Below are positions 10,951 through 22,908 of a stretch of DNA of 61,653 nt, one piece after another. The first letter of the stretch is position 1, and every line of letters starts with the position of its first letter. The DNA lies in contig MNCI01005191.1 in assembly GCA_015680685.1 (NCBI GenBank), positions 48,357 through 110,009 of the forward strand, given 5' to 3'. The DNA is from Gnetum montanum (lineage: Eukaryota > Streptophyta > Gnetopsida > Gnetales > Gnetaceae). The position numbers and the translations under genes were made by a program. A model generated the notes under the pieces. That model was not told the origin of the DNA, searched no databases, and saw only the letters and a list, made by a program, of their open reading frames with translations.

Positions 10951-13134
10951 ATGGCTTCTTCTTCGTACAAAAGCGCCTCACTGCCTAGGTCTAAAACAGG
11001 AAACAATTGGCAATGTAATACATATGACATTGATTCGCCAGTCGCTCAACAAGTTCGAGTGTTATATATTCATCCTGATGAGTATATACCAGACTTCACC
11101 TTTATCCTCTATCAAGATGAACAACTGCGTTGGCGAGACTTAGAAGGTAACATAGTGTTACCTCTTGATTGTTCAGTCCTAAGCATGCTTCTTCATGCTC
11201 TCACACGAATTGGCATGCTACACTTACATGCAAAATACATTGTGTAAGACCATGACTCGAGAGAATACCATCTCACAGAGGCACAACATCAAAGGGACTT
11301 GCAACAGGAGAGACATAATAAGTCTTTGAAGGGTAAGTGGTTCCAGGATGTCCCACATGTCTTAAGCGAAAATAAGGGTGGTGAACCTACCTCAAGTAGT
11401 CACCCGCACAATGATTTTCCTCCCCTTGACTTTGGCCAAGGGGTTGTGTATCAGATGCTTCATTTCACTATTTATAACCCAGCTTCTGATACCCATGGGC
11501 ACAAAGGGTCCAAAAAAGGGACACGAACTCATGATAAAAGTGGACACTCTGATCACAATCGTGATTGGGGTCGAGACTGTAGAAGAGAAGGTAGTAGACA
11601 CTGTCATGGTGATGGTTCTCCTTCTTTTTCACCTTCATCATCTCCTTCAGTATCTAGATGCAGTCATAAAGAAAAGGACCATGGGGATATAGGTAGGCAA
11701 AGTGGAAGTCATAGATGAAACAACTAGCAAAGGGGATGAGGGCACTCTAGAGAGTCACAACATAGAAGAAGGGAGAGTAGGAAACAACATAGGAATCATA
11801 GACGTCATGGACAAGATGATCACGATGAACCCCTACTCGCTACTCAAAGTATGTTAGACATAACTGAGGTTGTTAGAATTCCAAGAAGGCACCAGAAAGA
11901 TAGTAGGATTAAAAGATTAGATATGAACAATATCCCATGATTTGAAGGGGGATACAACGCTGATCCTCAAAATCACTTACAAGCATTCCATGATGCGTGT
12001 GCCTTACAAAATATAGAGAATGAATGGCAAAAACTTAAGTTGTTTCCACGGACACTAGTTAAAGAAGCGAAAAGCTAGTATCGGTCTTTAGAACTAGAAT
12101 CCATTCGTAGGTGGAGTACTATGTTAGAACTATTTAATGACAAGTGCCAAACATACTCCTGAGTGTCTAACTTGCGAAAGCAAATCCAAGGTTGGAAACA
12201 AGAAGGACATGAACCCTTGGATGCTGCCATGGGCTAATACTATGCACTATTACATCGTTGTCCTGGCCATGGTTATTCACAAAGGGATCAACTGTGCTAT
12301 CTCGTGGATGGGCTTAGGCATGAAACGAGAACCCTTGGGACTTATGCCCAAGGAAGACTATCTAAGCTTAGGTCCCATCAAATTCAAAGACTCTTGGAGC
12401 AAGTTGCTAAGGTAGAAGGTGAGCTACGGAAGAGAGAAAGTGTGGAAGAGTATAATTGAGATCCTTTCCTCTGGAAGAGGGGAGTAAGATTTTGTGAGGA
12501 TGAAGAAGAGTCACCACTCGAAGAGATGGTGAATAGGAAAACTTTGCCTATCCAAAAGATGACATCAGAAGTTTTGGCAAAGGTAGACCAAATGTGGAAT
12601 TCCCTAGATAATAGATTTCAAACTGTTCTTAAAATATTAGAGGAGTCTAGAGAGCAAGGTAGTGAGAAAGGAAAAAAGAGAGAAGCTAAGCATGCATGTA
12701 GCAAGGGTAAGGGTAAAGTTTCCATCATTGTAGAGGTTGTGGAGTTGGAAATAGATAATGATAGTGGATGTGAAATATGTCAATATGACCATCCTAAGGG
12801 GTGTTGCCTTGTAATCTCACACCTACAAGAGTCTGGGGTGTATGCACTCAACCCACGATTGAACAAATGGCAAGCACCTCAAAGGTTGTTGTACCCCCAA
12901 GGTAACCTAAGACAGTTCCAGCAACCCTTAATGTATTATCCAAGTGGAACTCCACCACAACCGATTGAACAATATCAATAGTGGTAGCACCCACAATCAT
13001 GGGGAATGCCACCACCAAAGCAACGGTATCCTTACTAGCATACTGACCTGTATGGATATTATGTGCAGTAGCCAATCTCCACACATGACTTTACTGGTCA
13101 CATCACTCCTCAACCTCACTACCAAGCCCGCGAG
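10951..13134 (+). pseudogene. gag: E1 gag, N-terminal and central part
   Basis: ATG at 10951 (MASSSYKSA) is the first after the primer site, and the homologous start is seen in E5. The order is an N-terminal domain to about residue 95, an Arg/His/Ser/Asp-rich stretch (11520-11840), the capsid-like domain (11925-12420, with FEGGYNADPQ, LQAFHDAC, WQKLKLFP), a charged region, and a CX2CX3HX4C finger at about 12769-12807. Stops occur for example at 11245, 11716, 11938, 12076 and 12457, mostly TAG or TGA. The coding then stops at 13134, where E2 is inserted, and continues at 36659. Gag would form the particle and bind the RNA. Confidence 0.88.
13130..13134 (+). repeat. target-site duplication of E2, left copy
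   Basis: GCGAG here and ACGAG at 36659-36663 flank E2, differing at one base. The gag reading continues across them when E2 is removed. Confidence 0.85.
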
Positions 13135-13837
13135 TGATGAAGTGCTATATAGTTGATGCGTCAACTAGGCCGTGTATACTGGGCCCCGTATACGCGGTCG
13201 CGTTGACGCAGCCCCATCGACACAGCCTTCCTGGGTCGATGTGGCCCCATTTACATAGCCGCCTATCCCAGCTTATAAATAAGAGGGCCTTCCGCCTCAT
13301 TTAGAAATATTTTGAGTTAGTTGTAGCGAAGCTCTTGCATTTTGTTTCCATAGAAGTTAGATTATTTTCCCAGTGCATGCCCGCAGTGTGATGTTTGTAA
13401 TTGTACAACACTTTTATTCGAGTGTGACGTACTTGGATGTGCACATGACCAGAAATAAAGATCGAGATTACTTCATCATTGTAGCATTCACTTAGTTTTA
13501 ATTNCATGAGGTCCAAGATGTGTATGGATGATTAAGGAACGGATGCTCATCGCACTTAGGTTAGCTTAGACTTCATTTCCTATTACTCATTAGTTTAATC
13601 AAGATTATGTTCCATTGTCTCTAGGAGTAGCACTAGTTTAGGATCACATCATACGCCTCACTCTAGACTAAACCATACGTGACAAAGAAAATACTAGTCC
13701 AGGTGGGAAGACAGCGAACTACGATCAACGTGTAACTATTTAGATACCACAACTAGCCTGTCCATGGAGTTCGACCAGATTATGCATGAATGTTCGTATT
13801 CGTATGGTTGAGTGTAGGGGTACATAGCCGCTCATCA
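13135..13837 (+). mobile_element. E2 5' LTR (family B)
   Basis: TGATGAA...CTCATCA. TATAAATA lies at 13274-13281. U3 holds CpG-rich palindromic words (GATGCGTC, CCGTATACGCGG, GTTGACGC). A single N at 13504 marks a join: the solo LTR at 2023-2808 has well over 100 extra bases at this point. Confidence 0.93.
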
Positions 13838-13838
13838 T

Positions 13839-13856
13839 TGGCGCCGTTTCCTGGGA
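13839..13856 (+). promoter_or_regulatory. primer binding site of E2, tRNA-Asp type
   Basis: TGGCGCCGTTTCCTGGGA begins two bases after the LTR, with two differences from the tRNA-Asp complement. Confidence 0.88.
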
Positions 13857-13976
13857 TGGTGCTAGTTATTTAGATTAGTTACATCATACAAGACAGCTGT
13901 AACAAGGCCTTAACGATATATCTTTCAGAAAAATAATCATAGTAACTATAATTAAATCACACAAAAATTTACAACC

Positions 13977-15987
13977 ATGTCTCTCCTACAAGACTATAAT
14001 AATGCCACATCTAGTGAGGCAATTCATTGGAGAACTAACGAATATTATGACAATGAAGATTGGAGTACGCAACCCGAGGTGGGAGTTTCTTATAAACATA
14101 AACAAAGACAACATCATCCCAACACATGAAACCATAACTTACCCGATGATGGTGAACCCCTACTGGCCACTACAAGCTTAATGGAAATACAAGAGGCTGT
14201 TTGAATAGCCCGCAGGCATCATAAGGAAAGTTGTCTACCCGTGCTTGATTTAAACAACTTTCCCAAGTTTTCAGGAGGCTATGATTCAAATCCGCAACAA
14301 CATTCACAAGCCTTCTATGATGCTTGTACATGGAACAATATTGATAATGGGTGGCAAAAACTTAAGCTCTTTCCTCTGACACTCGTTGGCCAAGCAAAAG
14401 TATGGTATAGGTTGTTAAAATCAAAATCAATTCGACGTTGGCCAACAATGGTAGAAATTTTCAATGAAATATATCAAACCTATGCGAGAGTGTTAGCTTT
14501 GGGAGAAAAATCCAAAAATGGAAACAAGTGTAACATGAACCCTTGAACATGGCCTTAGAAAGATATTATGCACTGTTAAACGATTGCCTAGGCCATGGGT
14601 TCTCTGAGGAAAGGCTAGTGTACCATATCATAGATGGGCTCCGTAATGAAACAAGGGAGACTCTAGGGATGTACGCCCAAGGTCAACTATATGAGTTATG
14701 AACCCATAAACTCCAAGAGCTTATTAAGTGGATAACAAATGAAGAAGGAGAAAGAGCCAAATGGGAGAATGTTGAAAGTTCTCAACAGGACCAAAATCTT
14801 AACTTAACAAGGGTCCATGATCATGAAGAGGAGAAATCAACTCACTTCAAGGAGGTGGAATCATCTTTGCCAATCCTACAATCACTAGATGAAATTGAGG
14901 AAAAGATTAATAAGATGATAGATTGGATACATGAAACATGTGGATAATATGCCAACATTATTAGAGGAAAAACTATGCCAAATCGAGAACAGAACAGGAC
15001 ACCACGCGACGATTAGAAAGAAGGGTTGAAGAGAATAAGGATAAGAACTCAACTGCCAATCATATGTATTAATGTAATATTTGCTTGTACGATCACCCTA
15101 AAGGTCAATGTCCAATCTTGTCACATTTACATGAGCATTGGGGAGGAATGTTACATCCAGAGTTCGTACAAAAATACTATGTCCAACCACAGTGGCAAAA
15201 ACCTCAATCTTGGGGGAGGCCACCGCCAACTAGACCATACCCTTTGTATGCTGCAGCACCAAATGCTTATTATGTTCAACACCCTGTTTCTCCAACAAGA
15301 TCAGCATCCTCTACATCACCTCATCGTTATCATTCTCTTGAGTACTATCCACCCATGTCCTCTCCAACAAGATCACCACCTCATGTGCCTTACACTTCTC
15401 CTCAACCTCAATATTCTCATACTTCACCCCCTTCTACATCTTCGCCAGTTATCCTAGAAGATTTTGCACCACAATACCAACCCACAAATGTTACTTGTGC
15501 TACTACTGTCAACAGTAGTGGAGGTCCTTCACAACATCGAAGACGTCCCTTCTTTAGACGTGACCATCGAAAGGGACACCACAGTTCAGAAACCATTGCA
15601 TCCGCCAACTCAGCACAAATCCAACATTGTGATGCATCTTCCTCTTCGAACCCAACGCCTCATGTTACCTTATGAAGGCCACCACTCAATACTCCAACAA
15701 CCATGGGGCCCAATGAATTTTGCCACATGGGGAGACATGTTGATCCTTGCATACCATCTTACGATCACAAGTACCATAGTGGGTCAAGTCCTTAGAAATT
15801 AACCACTTCTTATAAATTGCCCCACTATGCTTACTATAATCAAGTGTGTGAACCCCGATGGGCTAAGTATGGCCAAGTCCCAATACTTCCAACATGCAAG
15901 GATCCTCATCTTTCATTTATTAATCCTTGTTGTCCTCAACCATTTAGTTACGGGGGATACCCCCATTCTAATGACAAGCATGATTAA
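13977..15987 (+). pseudogene. gag: E2 gag, the only gene of the element
   Basis: ATG at 13977 (MSLLQDYNNA) opens a frame that is broken by a stop at about 14126 and by later frameshifts. The capsid-like part contains LDLNNFPKFSGGYDSNPQ, QAFYDAC and WQKLKLFP (about 14241-14546). The CNICLYDHPKGQC finger lies at about 15080-15118. After it comes a long Pro/Ser/Tyr-rich tail ending with TAA at 15985. No protease box follows. The finger and capsid match the minus-strand gag at 59690-61414 better than E1 gag, so E2 and E7 form one subfamily. Confidence 0.85.
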
Positions 15988-17267
15988 TAAATATTTTTCA
16001 TTTTCTTTAATTTTTTAATTTTTGTTTTTCAGTTTTTCAATTTTTCAAATTTCTTATTTTATCTTTTTTATCTTTTTGTGTTTTTGTCCTATTACGTTTT
16101 TTATAAGTAATATCGTCTATGAAGAAAACACTCATGTGGATCGTTGGTTGAGGTGTGTTCTATGTTATCGAGTCTCGAGTGATCAATTATTTGTATAGTG
16201 AGCCCATTACACCCACTCATCCATTCTACAAATAAGAGGTTCTATTCGAGGGTACAGTGATATTCTTGACATTTGTTGAAACTTAAAATTAATTTTGTGG
16301 TCATTATGCCCAGAGTGAAGAATGATGGACTAAGAGGGAATGACTAGGATGTGACATCAAGGGAACTTGTGGATTCTTTTTGGTAACATTTGTAGGTGCT
16401 ATCATGCAGCTTAGTTGTACTAAGATCCTTGTCGATCTAATGAAAAATGGGAGTAAGAGTATTAAAGGCACCAAATAATAAAAAAAAAACAAAAAGAGAT
16501 AGAGAGAGAGAGAGAAGAGAGGGAGAAGAAAGTGTGCCAAAGCGGCCAAACAAAAAAAAATATGCCTCAAAGAAGTTCCAAGTCACTCCTCCCTTGCACA
16601 AAATGCCAAGTGATTGTACGCCTTGCTGTCATGGTTCTCTTACGGTTGTCCATCATTGGATGAAACGATGCAATGTCACTGATCAGAGGAATGGACTTGG
16701 CCCTAATCTTGGAATGATGGGTTAATGACACCTTAATCATGCTTTACACGTAGGATTCATTGTGCCCTAAGTCAGTTACCTCACGTCCCAATCTCTGCAA
16801 TCCCTTCTTCGATTCATTCCATCTCACTGTTCATGTATTTGTGACTCGTGTCTTGTATAGCATTGAATTCATATCTCATCACGGTGGTATCAACATGTGT
16901 GTGCTTTGTTGCATCGGTATACATTACATTTAACCCTTCTAGTGCCTACGGACATCTTGAGGTGTGGTTACGCAAGGGCATATAGGTTGGAACCTGCTTT
17001 GGGGAGGACCCACTTGCATGACTTTTGTAATTTGTACTTGTTGCACGCCACCACATTATCTTATACCCTCCAAGTATTTCATTGCCAAATCTATTCTTTC
17101 CTTTGTTATTATTTTATCAAACGTTCCTCAAAACTAGGTTCGACATTAAACTTTTAGGGCAACTTCCTTAAAAAATTTTTAACTCTACAATCACACTAAG
17201 TAAGGAATTCAACATTTATTAAAGGTAATTAGTAAGGTATGAAATCATTGAACTCTTTTCAAATAAC
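15988..17267 (+). other. E2 3' region, first part
   Basis: No sense genes. It starts with a T-rich stretch, then CATTATGCCC and a GTGACATCAAGGGAAC block comparable to the 3' region of E1, an A-run at 16478, an (AG)n run at 16498-16516, and an antisense coding-like segment near 16950-17010. It is cut at 17267 by E3 and continues at 35516. Confidence 0.65.
16498..16526. repeat. AG microsatellite
   Basis: A run of AG dinucleotides with small interruptions. Simple repeat, of no evident function. Confidence 0.85.
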
Positions 17268-17429
17268 TCTACTCTCTGGTGTGCTATAGAAATTTTGCCA
17301 ACTGTCCTGAATCTCGTAAAAATTCAGGCTTTTATACAGGTTTTGACGTTAGACTCGGGTTGGGAGACACTTGGTGCGTTGACCGAGTGCAAAAGCATAA
17401 GATTTACAAGTGTACAATATATTACATTT

Positions 17430-17930
17430 GTTGGGCGTATATGTTGGGCGTATACGCCGTGTCTGGTGAGCGTAGACTCTGGGCGTATACACTGGGCGTA
17501 TACGCTGGAGGTGCTGGGCGTATGCGAACTTGGGTGTAGATGTTATGGACGCTGGCGTATACACTGGGCGTATACGCTGGAGGTGCTGGGTGTATGCGAA
17601 CTTGGGCGTAGATGTCGTGGACGCTGGCGTATACACTGGGCGTATACGTTGGTGGATGCTGGGCGTATACGTTGGTGTGCTGGGCGTATACGCTGATAGT
17701 TGCTGCCTTATGCCAATTCTTGCTTTGCAGTGCTGTTTCCATGCCGTCTTCGGGGATTTTATTGTTGGGTGTATACATCTGTTGTACCTGCTGAGCGTAC
17801 ATGTGAGGCGTGTATGCTGGGCGTGTACGCTATGAACTTGAGCGTACATGCTGGGCGTATACGCTGAGAATTTGAGCGTATACGCTAGTAATGTACACTT
17901 AGGTTTATACGTTGAGACTGCATACTTAGT
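17430..17930. repeat. GCGTATACGC motif cluster in the E3 3' LTR
   Basis: GGGCGTATAC(G/A)CTGG words lie every 15-30 bases, with decayed forms such as GTGTATAC and GCGTATATGC. GCGTATACGC is its own reverse complement. The same words fill the right LTR and the E3 leader. Confidence 0.85.
17482..17625. repeat. 72-bp tandem duplication in the E3 3' LTR
   Basis: Two copies, 17482-17553 and 17554-17625, each start GGCGTATACACTGGGCGTAT and end before the next GGCGTATACAC. A third copy begins at 17626 and breaks off. The right LTR has a single unit. Confidence 0.85.
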
Positions 17931-18056
17931 GAAAATTAAGCATTTGATCTCCGAAGTTGCCATATTTAGTATCCGATGTAGCCGTGGTCGTCTGTGGGTC
18001 CTAGGGACCTGTTTTTTGTTGGAGAAGTACTAAGCTCAAAATTTTGTGGTGTTTCA

Positions 18057-18073
18057 TTGGCCTCTCTTTGTTG
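18057..18073 (-). promoter_or_regulatory. polypurine tract of E3
   Basis: The minus strand reads CAACAAAGAGAGGCCAA directly before the LTR start TGAAACACC. This fixes E3 orientation as minus, in agreement with its genes. Confidence 0.75.
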
Positions 18074-19408
18074 ATGCTTGGAGGAATCAACCCGAGAAAT
18101 GTCGACAAAGAAGTGCAAAACACCACAAACAACTTGATAGAGACTTTGTCCATTGCCACTTGACTAGACATCATCGCCCCGTGTTTAGTAGTACATGGGA
18201 TTGGGAAAGTGAAATTTGTAGCTGATAGGAGAATGGGGATTGTGGGGACTAGTAATTGCCTAAGGGATTGTGCTTGGTGAAGGGGATGCTCTGGTGTGTG
18301 GCATGCTGGTCCTTATCAATAGCCATTATTTAGCAGACTCGGAATCCAAACATGCAATATGCGTTCTTTGATGAAACAAGACTCTTGTTTAGTGTCCAAG
18401 AGGACTTGTTGGCAAGGCCAAAGCCACGTGATGATGCGTTGCATTCTTTGGAGGAACAGGGTCCTTTGTTTAGGGGAACCTATTGGCGGAGAGCCAAAGC
18501 CATGCAACTGGATGTTTTTAACTGTTTTTGACATGAGTATGGGAAGTGCCAAGGGTCTTGCGTTTTTTTTGGAAGAAGCTTTGTTTTGGTTTTGTACTCA
18601 TGCTCAAGTGCTATGTTGTGTGTTGCAACCGCTTTAAAGTGTTACAGTATGCAACAGCGTGCTCAAAGTTTTGAATGTACTTGGCGTATCAAAGGTGTGG
18701 CTGAGTAGAGTGTGTCGGTGAATAGATAGAGAGTGTATCGGGAGATGGGGATGTACTAACGAATGGTTTGATTTAGTCTTGCCATGTGTGCTTGTGAACA
18801 TTGTCCCATCTTGCTGCTTGTCACGAAGTGCATTCTTGTGCAAAAACCTCTGGGTGTCATCCTGCAAACATAACTCCAAGGAGACAAGAAAACCATGAGT
18901 GAATAAGCGAGCTTAGACTTACACAGCTATAGATGGAACAAAGATGCTGAAGGAGATTTCAGGCACTGTATATGAATGGCAGCAGCGTTGGTAGGATCGT
19001 CTGATGGCGAGCGATGCAGTGATGAAGTTTGAATGTGGTGGCAGATTGAGGAACCAGAGATGAACTTACCAGTTTATAGTCTTGGCGGACTATCATGGGT
19101 TAGTTTTATGTCATAACCCATTGGACATTGCCCGTTTAGCGTCGTGGTGGACGTTGCATTGCCAGTTTCTAGTCTTAGCGAACCATAAAGAGGAAAACTA
19201 GTTTATAGTCTTAGCGGACTCTGGCGAGTGTGACTGTGGCAGTTTACTGTCATGCTGGACAAGCACTAGTTTATCATCATTGCGGACATAGTGTGGTATT
19301 AGTTTATCATCATGATCCCGGGATGAGCTATGGTATCAGTTTTAATTCATAATCCAGGACTGTTCTGTGGTATCAGTTTAAAGTCGTGATCCCAGGACTC
19401 GCATGTAC
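18074..19408 (-). other. E3 3' spacer with AGTTTA-type repeat array
   Basis: No gene is recognised in 18074-19070. At 19070-19395 (plus-strand reading) units such as AGTTTATAGTCTTGGCGGAC recur about every 35-45 bases, with variants AGTTTATCATCAT...GGAC. Related arrays lie at 22905-23095 and 28405-28700, each between E3 coding blocks. Confidence 0.7.
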
Positions 19409-20740
19409 TCAAATGTAGAACGGTTTTAGAAACAAGTGATTGGTTGGATTGGTAAGCTCATTCCCTTCCATATCAGCTAGCTTAAATGCTCCGTTGTCAA
19501 ATGCTTTGGTGACCAAGTAAGGCCCTTCCCAGTTGGCTGAGAATTTGTCTGGGTGTTCTTGAACGACTTTAAGTACAAGGTCACCTTCTTTGATAGGGCG
19601 CTTATGAATCTCATGCCAATGTCGCTGCTGTTGTTGTTTTTGGTACCATTCGATCTGATCGAGTGCACGTATGCATTCCTCCTCCATCGAGTCTAGGTCT
19701 ATGATGCGTAGATCATTATTTTGTCCTTCGTCGAGGAGTCCGGAAAGTGTGATCCTTAAAGATGGTATCTGGAATTCCAGAGGTAAAACAGCTTCTGAAT
19801 TGTAAACAAGACTATATGGCGTCTTACCTGTTGAAGTTCGATGTGTAGTACGGTATGCCCACAATGCGTATACCAATTGTTCGTGCCATCTTCGCTTGCT
19901 TTGGGTAAGCATCTTTTTGAGTATTGTAATGATGGTTTTGTTTGTTGCCTCTGCTTGCCCATTGCTTTGCGGATAGTAAGGGGATGAAAACGAGTGTTTG
20001 ATCCCTAGATTTTCACAAAAGGTTTTGGTCTCAGCATTGCTAAATTGTGGCCTATTGTCAGTGATGATTATCATGGGAATGCCAAAGTAGGTTACAATAT
20101 TTTTGAGAATGAAATTGCACACGTGTTTAGATGTAGTTTTGCGAAGGGGAGCGGCTTCTACCCACTTTGTGAAATATTCGGTTGTGGTTATGATGAAACT
20201 ATGCCCTGCAGAAGATGAGGGTGTTATTGGGCCGATGAGGTCCAATCCCCACTTTTGAAAGGACCACGTGATTTGTGCCGTATGCAACTCATTCGGTGGA
20301 ACATGGATTACATTGCTATGTTTTTGGCAAGTACTACATGTTTTAACCTTGGAGAGACAGTCATATTCCATGTGTGGCTAATAGTAGCCTAAGCGTCTTA
20401 TTTTTGTTGCCATGGCTTTTGGTGCTATGTGTCCTCCGCATAGCCCTTCATGTACTTGTTCAACAATGGTTTGGGCATCGGTACTACCAACGCATGTTAG
20501 CAATATGCCTTGGTAGGATCTACAACACAATGTGTTCCCTACCAAGGTATACTGCTTAGAACGTTTTCGTACTGCATCCTTTTGTGCATTTGTTAGATGT
20601 CGTTGTGTTTCGCTGTGTAGAAGGTACTCTTTCATGTCATCATACCATTCTATCGGGTGTGCTATACTAACAGATGCGATTGGCAATGTGTCAAGAGTAT
20701 CAGTTATTGGTTCAACACAACTGATCACAAAGCTTGGTAA
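19409..20740 (-). pseudogene. int: E3 integrase
   Basis: The N-terminal HHCC zinc part spans an in-frame TAG at 20375-20377: HEGLCGGH precedes it and CSTCQKH follows. The core has the first Asp in GLDLIG, the second in TDNRPQF (the usual Gly after DN is Arg) and the Glu in NGQAEATN. A C-terminal domain with WEGPYLV follows, ending at 19409. The frame from 20371 to 19409 is open for 320 residues, the longest intact piece of pol in the window. It would insert the element DNA; the internal stop means this copy is inactive. Confidence 0.92.
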
Positions 20741-22069
20741 TGCATGGAACATGTCCGGCGATATGTTTAACGCTAATGTGGCTAACGCGTCTGCAACAGT
20801 GTTATCGTTTCTAGAAACATGTTGCACATCGATGTTTTCAAATCGCCTTATTAAATGTTTTGCCAAGTCACAGTATGGTTGTAAATGTTGGGCTTTGCAT
20901 GTATAAACATCTGTGATTTGGTTTAAGACCAGTTATGAGTCTCCTCTGACTACAAGCCATGTGATGTCTAAAGCCAATGCTACCGTGAGACCTCTAAGGA
21001 GACCTTCATAGTCTGCTATGTTGTTGGTACAATGAAAGTTGAAACGATAAGCAAAGGGTCGGATTTCCCCGGAGGGATAGGTGATGACAGCGGCTGCACT
21101 TCCCCCTCGAGAGGTGGATGCTCCATCAAAGTTTAGAATGGCATAATAGTCATTGGGCACTGTGTCTATTGCGCTTATATTCTCATCCGGGAATTCTGGC
21201 TCTATTATCGCTTGATCGTGCATTGGTGATGTGGCCATTTGACTTGCTATGGCTTGACCTTTATCTGATGATTGCGCTATGTAGTGTAGGTCAAATTCAG
21301 CTATCATAGCTTTCCAGCGGGCTATTCGACTCGTTTCGTAAATGTTTCCTGTGATGGCCCTGAGCACATTATCCTTGCAAATTATATTAACTTGGTTATG
21401 GAAGAGGTAGCATCGCCATTTTCTCAAAGAAAAGACCAAAGCTAAACAGGACCTCTCCACGTCGTTATTCTTTTTCTCGTGGGCAACTAATGCATGGCTT
21501 AAGTAATATACAGGGACTTCGGTTCCGTCATCTTGTTTCTGGCAAAGCATAGATGCGATTGACGAATCTGAAGTAGTGAGGTAGATGTAAAATAGTTTAT
21601 CATTTTGAGGTGGATAAACTGTGGGTAATCGTGCAAGTGTCGTTTTAATGTTATCAAATGCTTCTTGGCACTGTGGAGTCCATTCAAAATGGACGTTTTT
21701 GTGTAATAGGTGGTTCATAGGTTTTAGTTTGTCTGTCAGTTTTTCTATGAAGTGCCTGATAAATTGTAATCTACCTTGTAGACCTCGAAGTTCGGTAAGG
21801 TTGCCTGGTGGTTTTAGGTTTGTTATGGCCTTAACCTTGTCGGGGTCTACTCGTATCCCTGCTTCTGAGGCTATAAATCTGAGCATTTTTCCTGTCTTGA
21901 CGCCGAAGACACATTTTTTTGGGTTGAGTCTTAATTCATACTTTAAACAACATTTTAATACTAGGTCAAGATCTTGTATATGTTGTTTTGATGTTTTTGA
22001 CTTAACCACAATGTCGTCCACGTAGTTGTTGAGCGAGTGTAACATGTAATCGCTAAAGATGAATGTCAT
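20741..22069 (-). pseudogene. pol: E3 reverse transcriptase C-terminal part and two RNase H domains
   Basis: The frame from 22069 starts within RT at MTFIF and has the catalytic YVDD (NNYVDDIVVKSK), then FEWTPQCQEAF and the first RNase H. A second RNase H with NFDGAST, TNNIADYEGLLRGL and VRGDS, followed after a stop at about 20930 by LNQI and VADALA, is the archaeal-type domain known from Tat elements. The RT fingers and start of the palm lie in the N-gap to the right. The stop after GDS is TAA where Gln is expected. Confidence 0.9.
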
Positions 22070-22579
22070 NNNNNNNNNNNNNNNNNNNNNNNNNNNNNNN
22101 NNNNNNNNNNNNNNNNNNNNNNNNNNNNNNNNNNNNNNNNNNNNNNNNNNNNNNNNNNNNNNNNNNNNNNNNNNNNNNNNNNNNNNNNNNNNNNNNNNNN
22201 NNNNNNNNNNNNNNNNNNNNNNNNNNNNNNNNNNNNNNNNNNNNNNNNNNNNNNNNNNNNNNNNNNNNNNNNNNNNNNNNNNNNNNNNNNNNNNNNNNNN
22301 NNNNNNNNNNNNNNNNNNNNNNNNNNNNNNNNNNNNNNNNNNNNNNNNNNNNNNNNNNNNNNNNNNNNNNNNNNNNNNNNNNNNNNNNNNNNNNNNNNNN
22401 NNNNNNNNNNNNNNNNNNNNNNNNNNNNNNNNNNNNNNNNNNNNNNNNNNNNNNNNNNNNNNNNNNNNNNNNNNNNNNNNNNNNNNNNNNNNNNNNNNNN
22501 NNNNNNNNNNNNNNNNNNNNNNNNNNNNNNNNNNNNNNNNNNNNNNNNNNNNNNNNNNNNNNNNNNNNNNNNNNNNNNN
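22070..22579. other. assembly gap, 510 N
   Basis: Unsequenced run in the middle of the E3 RT. The true length is unknown. Confidence 1.
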
Positions 22580-22908
22580 GTCAATGGGTCTTCGGTGAGA
22601 TTTTTGGCTTCTATGTCAAGAGGTTTTGTCATACCTTTGTAGTTGTCTATCGTTTGCTGTGTTGAGGCTATGACTGCATCGTCCGTTGATGAACTTAAGT
22701 GGATGAGATTTATGTTGATGTCTCTTACAATTTTGCCATATGGTCCTTCAATGATTAATGGTGCGGTTAAATGCTGACAATCCATCGAGCTTGCTCCTGC
22801 CAATAAACAGAGAGCTGAATGAGCTAATGGGTATCGTTCTACGTTCTTTGGTAATTTTAAATTATGTGTACATACACGATGGTGGATTATCGGCACACTG
22901 GGACTCAT
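22580..22908 (-). pseudogene. E3 pol segment upstream of RT
   Basis: An open minus-strand reading starts at 22908 (MSPSVPIIHH) and enters the gap. It contains IEGPYGKIVRDININL and LDIEAKNL. It could be the linker between protease and RT, but I see no diagnostic motif. It abuts a repeat array, so the ATG may be fortuitous. Confidence 0.45.

Larger units (their letters stand above)
17268..18056 (-). mobile_element. E3 3' LTR, missing its U5 end
   Basis: Homology to the right LTR runs from 18056 (start TGAAACACC on the minus strand) to about 17268 and then stops, while the right LTR goes on for a further 525 bases. The LTR is full of GCGTATAC motifs, at least eleven exact ones, and has a 72-bp tandem duplication that the right LTR lacks. 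In the first 200 aligned bases I count roughly 9 percent differences from the right LTR, many at CpG. Confidence 0.85.

Noticed and set aside
16447-16725. Lys/Arg/Glu-rich frame over the AG microsatellite
   Set aside because: The charged part is the translation of the A-run and AG repeat in the E2 3' region.
17295-17963. Long open frames on both strands in the E3 LTR, with repeated HWAYTL or VYTPS words
   Set aside because: They are translations of the GCGTATACGC motif repeats; both strands are open because the repeat lacks stops. No coding pattern beyond the repeat.
19477-21687. Shorter minus- and plus-strand frames over integrase, RNase H and RT of E3
   Set aside because: They overlap the recognised pol reading in other frames and have no motifs.
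22059-22665. Plus-strand open frames over the N-gap
   Set aside because: They consist of unknown bases; only the minus-strand pol reading on each side has support.
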